Source: Epiperipatus broadwayi
Lineage: Eukaryota; Onychophora; Udeonychophora; Euonychophora; Peripatidae
NCBI GenBank assembly: GCA_028023455.1
Contig: JAQFVV010012394.1
Coordinates: 29,095,010-29,159,009 of the forward strand
Direction: 5' to 3'
DNA: 64,000 nt
This document shows, in pieces, positions 55,650 through 64,000 of this stretch. Position numbers and translations under genes: made by a program. The number at the start of each line of letters is the position of its first letter. The first letter of the stretch is position 1. The notes under the pieces are model-generated. The model was not told where the DNA came from. It worked only from the letters and a program-made list of their open reading frames with translations, and made no database searches.

Positions 55650-56745
55650 ACTCTGAACCACATATATAAATAATGATTGATTAATCTACAGTGACAGTGG
55701 CTTAATTGAAGGATTTAATAAAGCCATTAAATACCTACTGGTTGAAATCACTTCATGTAATTTATCATATTTTGTTAATAGTTAATTTGTGAAAAAAAAT
55801 CCATATGTTAAATAAATAATAAATATAGGCAAGCCTTTATGTATATAAAAGTAAAGATAATGTTTATTATAAATTACTCATATAAAATTGCAGTTATAAT
55901 TAATTTCAGAATATGTCTGCATTTTAATTTTAATTAAGATGTGTCTAATTTGAAGGGATCCCATTCATGTCCTATGAGTACATATATTCCTGTTAGGACA
56001 TAACATATTCTCTTGCTATTTTTTAAAAAATACTGAAAATTATTTTGGACAATTTGATAACAAAAAAAAATAATCAAAGGAATTATAAGTGGGCTTTTGT
56101 TAAAAAAAGATGAACGGAAATATAAAGAAGTTACAAATGGAAGGAAAATAACTCAGAATTTTGGATATAAGTTTTCATAATAAAAATATCAAATATGACA
56201 ATCTGTCCCAATAAAAAGATTGATGTTAACTGGTTGTTTCTGTAAAATGACTATAGTACCATCTCTGAGTCAATGAGCATGAAATGTAGGGACATAGTTG
56301 ATCTATTCACCACAAAAATTTTAAGGTGCTAGTATGTCTGAGTTACAACATGGTAGTAGGTTCTGTACAATTAATCCAGGGCAAAATCAACATGCTAATT
56401 CTAAAACTCCTACTAAAACATTTGAAATGATTAAAACTATGGATGATATTGAAGCCATGAGTACAAAAACGTTTTCAAATGGTTTTCAAAATTTCATTGT
56501 GGTAGGGATAGTACTGAAAATGATTCATAAAGATGCAAAACTCACTATTACAATTTATATCATAATTCATGACTTATACACACTAGCACCATAAAATTTT
56601 TGTGATGGGTATCCAATATAAGTTACTGTACAACCTTCACATTAATTTAATGACATTTTCATTGAGATATACTATATAAGGTTTTTGAATAATAGAAAAC
56701 TCAATACCTTATTATATTTTTTATTTAGTATTCTTAAAGTAATAT
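55650..56745. other. No recognisable gene; one 86-codon frame
   Basis: The plus-strand frame 56334-56594 has varied composition (for example TKTFEMIKTMDDIEAMSTK) and could be a decayed transposase, but I cannot assign a family. Confidence 0.3.
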
Positions 56746-56749
56746 TTGA

Positions 56750-57060
56750 AATACAAGCTTAATTCATATACTTGGAGCTTAAATGTAATTAGGGGATTTG
56801 AACACAGACTGTAAAGCTTCCTTCAGCTATCCATTCTATTTCATATAACTGATACATATGACCACACACATGTGAAAACAATCTCCAATATATGTATATT
56901 GTGCTGAACCAGATGATGATCTGGACTAGTAGCATGAAATACATCATATTGGAGATGATTTATCATTTTCATGTGTGAGTGGTCATGTGTGTCAGTTGTA
57001 TGAGATGGAGTGGATAGCTGAAGTGAGTTGAAAGTCTGTGTTCAATTCTTCTATAATTAT
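56750..57060. mobile_element. Family C repeat, short inverted pair
   Basis: A minus-oriented tail (56750-56905) meets a plus-oriented one (56910-57055). Both contain the tRNA-like segment, and a reduced ribozyme region lies in the middle (GTAGCATGAAATACAT). No intact ribozyme core remains. Confidence 0.65.
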
Positions 57061-57379
57061 ATTCTTAAAGTAGTATATATCATATAGCTTGCTTCATGTT
57101 CTCTCATATTTAATAATAAAAAGTATAATGTACTTAAAACAACATATATATGCTTAAATTCCTTCCTAGAAACATCATAAGCAAAATATGACAGTCTGAA
57201 ATCTATATTAGCTTTTCAATGATATAGCACACATTTTCTTCATAAGCGATATCATTTTGAAGAAATAATTCTATAAGATACTGTTATAGATTTTCATGAT
57301 TTCACTATCTTCCCAATATTATATCCAATAATATTGATAGACAACCAAGAATGGATGCAGATTTTGTCTTGATATATAT

Positions 57380-58749
57380 TGTAATGTTTATTTATATACG
57401 TTACAAATATATTGGCATTGGGTAAAAAAAAACTAAAAGATAAAAGTGGATTTAAAATTTTGTTGAGTAATTTTTTTTTTAAAAAAAAAAACGTACAATG
57501 AGGGTTGAATTATTCTTCTTATTTTTTTTTTATGTGATTAGTAATAACAGTAATTGGAGAGAACAAAAGAATTCCAAAAGCAAGTAAAAAAAGATAAGCT
57601 GAAAGTAGAAATACTCAAATTAATTAAAGATGGCCGAACACTTGAAGAAAATAAAGACTTTATTACATAAAATTTATAAGGACTGGATAAGATTAAAAAG
57701 GCATGGTACTAGCATGTGCAGAAGTCCTGAAAACTGGATATAAAAAGGAGGGATCCGGTTGAAGGAACGTCTTGTTCGTTTTGTTTCTCTAGTTGGTCTT
57801 GGATAACATTGATATATCCAAGATCGCTCTTCACTGAAGGAATTTGTCATGTCGCAGTGAACTGGAGCTTCTGAAGACATCGGACCTAATGATGTACACC
57901 AGGAAAAGCCTTCGTGACCGACTGGGGAAATGGACCACAAGATCAAGCAATAACCAAAAGGCTGAGCTCATTATAACCAAAAAACTATGCATAGTTATCT
58001 ACTACTGAATTCATGAAACTTACCAGTAAGAATAATTATCCTGATTGTGACAAAGTTAACTATTTAAAACTACTCGTAAAAATATAAGTATAAAAGAATC
58101 CCGATAGTGACTTTAATTTTTCTATATGAGAGACTCTTATTTAACCAAGAACTTTTTGTTTATTTTAACTGATATTTATATTTTCTGGATATTTCCCACC
58201 TGAATTAAATGTGTTCTCTCCAAGGTATTAATTAGCTACTTAACATGAAGTATTTTAGTTTGTCAAAATTAAAAATATTTCTAATATCAATTCTCATTTG
58301 TGCGTTATTAATAATAGTTATTATTTTTTTATTATTAAATTTATTTTTAGTGTAATAAGATTTAAACGTAAGTTACCTTTGCCAATATGTTTCAATACGC
58401 CCAGGACTAATAATCGTAAAAATCATTAATTCTCATTACGGTAGAATTACCGCCCCTTAAAAAAAAATAATAAAAATCTTTTTATTTTTTTTTGTTTTAC
58501 AACTTGCGAGAGGTGCTGGCGACATATTTCAGCGGATTCTTAGGAATTCTGGCGCCCATATTAAATAAAATTAAAAGTTGATTTTGTCAATAGCACAATT
58601 CATAACAATTAATAGGCTGAAGTTGATCAGGAAAAATAGCTGTGTTTTTAGAATAGAAATACAACTTTCTTCTTTTTTGACATAGCTTGATCAACTCACG
58701 CACAGTTTATATTAGCATGTAAAGGCCAAGTAATATGAAAAATGTTACA
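57380..58749 (+). repeat. Left LTR (1,370 bp)
   Basis: TGTAATGTTTATTTATATAC at the start, ending AAAAATGTTACA. It contains a GC-richer stretch (about 57690-57960) with GGATCCGGTTGAAGGAACGT and a long AT-rich remainder. Differences from the right LTR are mostly transitions. The short open frames inside are not conserved between the two copies. Confidence 0.88.
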
Positions 58750-59494
58750 ATGGCAACCCAACTCGGGCTTCAATTTAACAACTACAACCTGAGATGAGTT
58801 GTAATGATAAAGAACATTACAATGATGACTCAAAGAAACTCACAGCCGGAAAATAAATTATGATTTTTTTGAAAAAAGAAAAAAATTATAAAAAAAAAAC
58901 TAACTAATTAAACCCTGATTATTAAAATATGAAAGAAGATATTTTTTTAATATGACTTCCAGAAAGAAAAAATATATATGTATATTTTTTATATATATGT
59001 CTAAAAACACGATCGTGGCTGATGTAGACGTAAGTCACAAGTATTTGACTGGGTAGGCGGTTACTGAAGAGGGGAATAACATAGCCCTGAGTCCTTATCC
59101 ACAGTATATGAACATAAGACCGTTTTTAAATGCTCATCAGACTATTTCTAGCAGAGATCCCAATAAAGGGGAAGGCGGATCAAGTTGGACCAAGTTGCCA
59201 TGAGCCTGTAAGACTCAGAACGATGAGCAATGCTCGTTTGTGCTTATAACTTGGGCTTCTTATTGTTAATATTACACTAAAGTGGATAAGACACAGATGA
59301 ATGTTGAAATATTTTCCATTCCCACCGTGTTAGACCTAAAAGTGGGCGTTAAAGCCGAACGTCGCTTGTGAATGAGTCTACACAATATATCAGCACGCTA
59401 CTACAGAAAAAAAATACGAATATGAATTTAAAAACTTAAGAATAAAATTAGTGTAAACCCCTATTTTATTCTCATCTCCTGGCACTGGTGGTAT
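58750..59494 (+). other. Internal region of the LTR element, with primer-binding-site candidate
   Basis: One base after the left LTR comes TGGCAACCCAACTCGGG (58751-58767). It starts with TGG as expected for pairing with a tRNA 3' CCA end, so it is a primer-binding-site candidate. The rest has no ORF of note and no gag or pol signature. No convincing polypurine tract directly precedes the right LTR. Confidence 0.65.
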
Positions 59495-60868
59495 TGTAAC
59501 GTTTATTTATATACGTTACAAATATATTGGCATTGGGTAAAAAAAAAACTAAAAGATAAAAGTGGATTTAAAATTTTGTTGAGTAATTTTTTTTTAAAAA
59601 AAAAAAAACGTACAATGAGGGTTGAATTATTCTTCTTATTTTTTTTTATGTGATTAGTAATAACAGTAATTGGAGAGAACAAAAGAATTCCAAAAGCAAG
59701 TAAAAAAAGATAAGCTGAAAGTAGAAATACTCAAATTAATTAAAGATGGCCGAAAACTTGAAGAAAATAAAGACTTTATTACATAAAATTTATAAAGACT
59801 GGATAAGATTAAAAAGGCATGGTACTAGCATGCGCAGAAGTCCTGAAAACTGGATATAAAAAGGAGGGATCCGGTTGAAGGAACGTCTTGTTCATTTTGT
59901 TTCTCTAGTTGGTCTTGGATAACATTGATATATCCAAGATCGCTCTTCGCTGAAGGAATTCGGCATGTCGCAGTGAACCGGAGCTTCTGAAGACATCGGA
60001 CCTAATGATGTACACCAGGAAAAGCCTTCGTGACCGACTGGGGAAATGGACCACAAGATCAAGCAATAACCAAAAGGCCGAGCTCATTATAACCAAAAAA
60101 CTATGCATAGTTATCTACTACTGAATTCATGAAACTTACCGGTAAGAATAATTATCCTGATTGTGACAAAGTTAACTATTTAAAACTACTCGTAAAAATA
60201 TACGTATAAAAGAATCCCGATAGTGACTTTAATTTTTCTATATGAGAGACTCTTATTTAACCAAGAACTTTTTGTTTATTTTAACTGATATTTATATTTT
60301 CTGGATATTTCCCACCTGAATTAAATGTGTTCTCTCCAAGGTATTAATTAGCTACTTAACATGAAGTATTTTAGTTTGTCAAAATTAAAAATATTTCTAA
60401 TATCAATTCTCATTTGTGCGTTATTAATAATAGTTATTATTTTTTTATTATTAAATTTATTTTTAGTGTAATAAGATTTAAACGTAAGTTACCTTTGCCA
60501 ATATGTTTCAATACGCCCAGGACTAATAATCGTAAAAATCATTAATTCTCATTACGGTAGAATTACCGCCCCTTAAAAAAAAATAATAATAAAAATCTTT
60601 TTATTTTTTTTTGTTTTACAACTTGCGAGAGGTGCTGGCGACATATTTCAGCAGATTCTTAGGAATTCTGGCGCCCATATTAAATAAAATTAAAAGTTGA
60701 TTTTGTCAATAGCACAATTCGTAACAATTAATAGGCTGAAGTTGATCAGGAAAAATAGCTGTGTTTTTAGAATAGAAATACAGCTTTCTTCTTTTTTGAC
60801 ATAGCTTGATCAACTCACGCGCAGTTTATATTAGCGTGTAAAGGCCAAGTAATACGAAAAATGTTACA
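59495..60868 (+). repeat. Right LTR (1,374 bp)
   Basis: Near-identical copy of the left LTR, beginning TGTAACG and ending GTTACA. It keeps more CpG dinucleotides than the left copy at several differing sites (for example GCGTGTAAAGG where the left has GCATGTAAAGG), which is consistent with CpG decay in the left LTR. Confidence 0.88.
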
Positions 60869-61232
60869 ATATATATGTGAAAAACAAAAGCAAGTTATAA
60901 TCACATAACTTGCTATCACTTGTATTTATGATCAATAGATGGCATTTTACCAAAACCACCGAACAAGTGTATATTTGTTTACATAAATGACAAAAGAGTC
61001 AGAATTTACTATCTCTTTCATTTGTCCACCCTCAGATCAGCTGATTTCAAGCTAATTAGATCTAGTTTCTAGCTCTATTCTTCACTGATGATAGCAAATT
61101 GGCTTGAAATCAGCTGATCTGAGGGTGGGCAAATGAAAGAGATAGTGAATTCTGACTCTTTTGTCATTTATGTAAACAAATATACACTTGTTCGGTGGTT
61201 TTGGTAAAATGCCATCTATTGATATATATATA
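60869..61232. mobile_element. Family A hammerhead repeat, compact inverted pair
   Basis: Head-to-head inverted arms (about 60877-61065 and 61070-61222), each a fragment of the ~419-bp family-A monomer (GATCAATAGATGGC, ACACTTGTTCGG, TCAGCTGATCTGAGGG). (TA)n flanks both ends (60869-60876, 61222-61231). The right arm contains a complete ribozyme; the left has only its 3' half. It lies immediately next to the LTR element, which probably inserted into the same TA tract. Confidence 0.8.
61079..61125 (+). ncRNA. Hammerhead ribozyme, family A, diverged copy
   Basis: Helix I TCTTCA/TGAGGG (six pairs, two wobbles), core CTGATGA (61085-61091), helix II AGC/GCT with a T/T mismatch at the core end, GAA (61106-61108), helix III ATCAG/CTGAT, cleavage predicted after C61119. 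Compared with the 33-kb copies, helix I changed on both strands at its third pair (C-G to T-A), a compensatory change. Confidence 0.78.
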
Positions 61233-61554
61233 ATGTTTGACTGCAGAAAGTGGTCATGCTGCTAATTATAAAGAATCCCTTTAATTTTTCTAAGGTCTTA
61301 GGCAGACTCTTAATGTCCATTCTATCAGTTCTTGTTGTTGCATCTGTTTAACTACATGATTATTCATACTATGTACAAATATGGATGGATTGCTTACCAA
61401 TTTGCATCAATCAGTGTCGTGGATTTATTAGCTTTTTATCTCGGAGTTCAAGATCAAGACACGCCGAATGCAGAATAAATGTGTGCATATGAATGAACCT
61501 TTTGTAAAGTAGATATTTGCAACCATGGCAGATAAAACTAGATCATGAAATTGT

Positions 61555-61710
61555 TAAAGACCTAGAAATAGGCCATATGTGAGATGGATGGGTTTGCTGA
61601 TGTGATGTAAAGAAGAGAGACTAGAGATGAAAGAAACTGAATTAAATTTGCAAAGGTTTCATCCTGCAAAAAATCGATAATACTTGAAAATGTTGATGAT
61701 ATGTATTGTT
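61555..61710 (+). mobile_element. RTE LINE, short degenerate 3' fragment
   Basis: Matches the last ~150 bp of the RTE (CATATGTGAGATGGATG, TTTCATCCTGCAAAAAATCG) and ends TGTTGATGATATG. Very diverged, non-coding. Confidence 0.7.
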
Positions 61711-61774
61711 TATCCATAATTTTATTTTATGTGTAAAAAATGTATATATTGTATATTATATAAAATAATGCAAT

Positions 61775-63255
61775 TAAATGCAATTGGATGTATGAAGAAA
61801 GGAAAGCTTCCAGATAATGATGAAATTATAATTAATATATTAAAAGAAGCAGGTGAAGAAATAGAAATTTTTTTGCAAAGTTATATACCAAATATCTAAA
61901 TGATAAAGATGTACCAGATGATTGGAAGAATGCAGTATTAATATTAATATTTAAAAAAGATGATGAAGAAAATATTAAAAATTACATACCTATCAGCCTT
62001 TTATCAGTTTTATACAAAATTTTTACCAAGATAATACAACTTGTCTACAGAGAAATTGGATTTCCACCAACCAAGAGAACAAGCTGGATTTAAAAATGGC
62101 TTTAGGACAGTAGATCATATCCATTTATTGAGAGAAGTTATAGAAAGAACAAATGAATATGAGTTGCCATTGTACTTTGGATTTGTAGATTATAAAAAAG
62201 CATTTGATTCTATAAGCATTTATTCAGCATTTAAAGCATTGGATCATAAAGATGTAGATCCAGGATATTGCCATATTTTAAAGGATATTTATAAAAATGC
62301 AACAGCAACAATTAGATTACATAATGATACTGGGAAAGTCAACATTGAGAAGGGTGTAAGACAGGGTGACTCCATATCTTGAAAACTTTTTACAGCAGTG
62401 CCACAAGAAGTATTTTGTGGATTAAAATGGAAAGCTAAAGGAGTGAAAGTAAATGGAGATTATTTAAATCATTTAGATTTTGCAGATGATGTAGTTGGTT
62501 TTGCAAATAATGTTTTAGAGCTACAGGAAATGTTGAAGAAGTTGTAGATGAAAGTAAAAAAGTAGGACTAAAGATAAATGTTAAAAAAAACTAAAGTAAT
62601 GTTTAATGGATTTTCTCAAAATATGAAAATAAAGATTGATTATGATGAGTTAGAAGAGGTTAACAGTTACAAATACCTTGGTCAGATTATTAATACAGAT
62701 GGAAACATAATGAATGAAATTAATCATAGAATTAAACTTGCTTGGAGTGCTTTTGATAGAAATAACTTGATACTAAAAGAAAATATGCCTATGTGTTTGA
62801 AGGGGAAGGTTTTTAATAAATGTGTTTTACCTGTTCTTACTTATGGATCCGAGACTTGGATACTTAATAGAAGAGCAATACAGAGACTTCAGACCATTCA
62901 AAGCAGTATATAGAGATGCATATTGAGAGCAATAAGAAGAGATCGAAAATGCAATATATGGGTAAGAGAATAAACAGGTGTTACTGACCTCATTAAAAAA
63001 ATTAAAAGACTGGAGTTAAACTGGACATATTGCTAAAATAGATGATAATAAATGGACAATTGAAATCTTAAACTGGATTTCAAGAGATTATAAAAGACCC
63101 TAGAAAGAGACCACATGTGAGATGGATAGATGAAATAAAAAATGTGCAGGGATGATGTGGAGAAGAGAAGCTAAAGATCAGAGAAAATGGATTGAACTTG
63201 GAGAGATCTTCATCCTGCAGTGGATTGACAATGGTTGATGATGATGATAATATAA
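61775..63255 (+). mobile_element. RTE LINE, 5'-truncated copy
   Basis: Plus-strand copy starting inside the RT domain (ATGTATGAAGAAAGGAAAGC corresponds to the CMKKGK segment) and ending GGTTGATGATGATGATAAT. It is closely similar to the copy at 7.07 kb but broken by several frameshifts and stops. The two longest open pieces are 62041-62382 and 62578-62913. Confidence 0.88.
62041..62913 (+). pseudogene. RTE reverse transcriptase remnant
   Basis: The first piece (to 62382) has REQAGFKNGFRTVDHIH, motif A as FVDYKKAFDSI and motif B GVRQGDSIS ending in a TGA. After the stop the DNA continues through motif C (LDFADDVVGF, about 62470-62505). The second piece (62578-62913) has YKYLGQIINTDGN and LPVLTYGSETWILNRR of the C-terminal domain. 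All RT motifs are recognisable, and the frame is broken at least twice. Confidence 0.82.
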
Positions 63256-63259
63256 AATA

Positions 63260-64000
63260 GTATGTATTAAAAATGGAATAAACTGTATATGTGTTTTCTA
63301 TATTCGTATTAAAAGAAGTCAGATTTTAAAATAAATAGCACTGTATTTTTTTTTTTTAAATCTCTAAACGAAACCGTAACAATAATAAAAACACCAGTTA
63401 TTTGAGAAGTACAGTATGGGTCTTCTTTGCACGATTCTAAAAGCTTGCATCAGTTTTCTCTCTCTTTTTTCAAATCTATATGTTAAATTTTTATCTTATC
63501 AGAAATATATTATTTGAGCGCACCTGCGCCTAATTTTTCAAAATTAATATAACTTATTAATTAATCACATTATTATTATTTTACAATTACGTTTCTTTTT
63601 GTCTCTGCGTGTAAATTAATTAATTCTTATCAGAAGATATAAAGAGAATAAAGCAGGTAATTTGAGAATTTACAGACGCAGAAGAAGATAATATGCAAAA
63701 TAAGCTTTAAGCTACAACAGCAAAATTGTTCGCAACCATTTCATGTTTTCTAGTAATAAATAAACAGACTCCGTGTTTTAAGTAAACAACATTAATATTT
63801 TACAATTCAACCTAATATAATTAAGCAGATGTTTAGTATCGCTTTAAGTAAATGTTAACTAAAGTAGAATAAAAAGTGTAAATAAAAATTAAAATTTAAA
63901 CAATACAAATTCAAAATCTAATTTTAAAATAACACACACCTATGTATTAAATTATAATTACAAATAGTGTACAATCTACCTACTAGTTGGTGCTATGTCC
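63260..64000. other. AT-rich DNA without recognisable gene
   Basis: Nothing identifiable up to the window edge. Confidence 0.5.

Larger units (their letters stand above)
57380..60868. mobile_element. Non-autonomous LTR retrotransposon, complete with both LTRs
   Basis: Two direct LTRs (57380-58749 and 59495-60868) begin TGTAA(T/C) and end GTTACA, so they have matching TG...CA ends and a 6-bp inverted terminus in the right copy. They flank a 745-bp internal region with no ORF. ATAT lies just outside both ends as a likely 4-bp target-site duplication in a TA-rich site. The LTRs differ at only about 20 positions over 1.37 kb, so the insertion is fairly young. Long LTRs with a short non-coding interior make it LARD-like and dependent on proteins supplied in trans. 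Orientation follows from the primer-binding-site candidate (plus strand). Confidence 0.85.

Noticed and set aside
57674-57946. Open frame within the left LTR
   Set aside because: The corresponding frame in the right LTR is disrupted and shorter (59905-60108 region), so it is not conserved coding sequence.

Overview
This is an AT-rich eukaryotic window (roughly 70-75% A+T by eye). It shows no convincing host gene, operon, rRNA or canonical functional tRNA. The coding sequence that can be recognised belongs to retroelements or DNA transposons, mostly decayed. The mix is RTE-type LINEs ending in (TGA)n, an L1-like LINE, a Ty3/gypsy gag-protease fossil, Penelope-like (GIY-YIG) fragments, a BED/hAT transposase fossil, tRNA-derived SINEs with clean target-site duplications, and an LTR pair. 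This points to intergenic or intronic DNA of an invertebrate metazoan. The species cannot be named from sequence alone.

Layout. 1-7 kb: AT-rich DNA with a small foldback, a hammerhead-bearing repeat (3.0-3.4 kb), an inverted pair of Penelope-like 3' ends interrupted by a SINE (3.5-4.3 kb) and a long near-perfect palindrome (5.2-5.5 kb). 7.07-10.33 kb: a nearly complete minus-strand RTE. 11-18 kb: a tRNA-like SINE head, an RTE 3' fragment, several foldbacks, a gypsy fossil and a dispersed repeat pair. 18-29 kb: a SINE, a 5' RTE fragment, Penelope-like and family-C fragments, a GC-richer island and two LINE C-terminal fragments. 29 kb: a trinucleotide microsatellite. 31-37 kb: a dense cluster of hammerhead repeats, including a direct-direct-inverted array of ~419-bp monomers. 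37-42 kb: a short unexplained ORF, the hAT fossil and the L1 fossil. 42-54 kb: family-C repeats, two more SINEs, a Penelope-like element with a hammerhead repeat inside it, and further tandem repeats. 54-64 kb: two degenerate RTE copies, one short RTE 3' fragment, and a non-autonomous LTR element (LTRs ~1.37 kb, internal ~0.75 kb) next to a compact inverted hammerhead repeat.

The main discovery candidate is a set of at least three dispersed repeat families (A ~419 bp, B ~415-466 bp, C ~452 bp per monomer). Each carries one type I hammerhead self-cleaving ribozyme per monomer. All have a very short or loopless palindromic helix III. They occur as partial tandems and head-to-head inversions, often in (TA)n. 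This is the architecture described for animal retrozymes and for Penelope-like element ends. Families A and B share a ~22-bp motif at nearly the same distance upstream of the ribozyme, so they are probably related. Copies of family A differ by paired changes in ribozyme helices I and II, which supports RNA-level constraint. The Penelope-like 3' ends carry a degenerate hammerhead-like motif and a GIY-YIG reading frame, so they are plausible partners for mobilisation; that link is inference.
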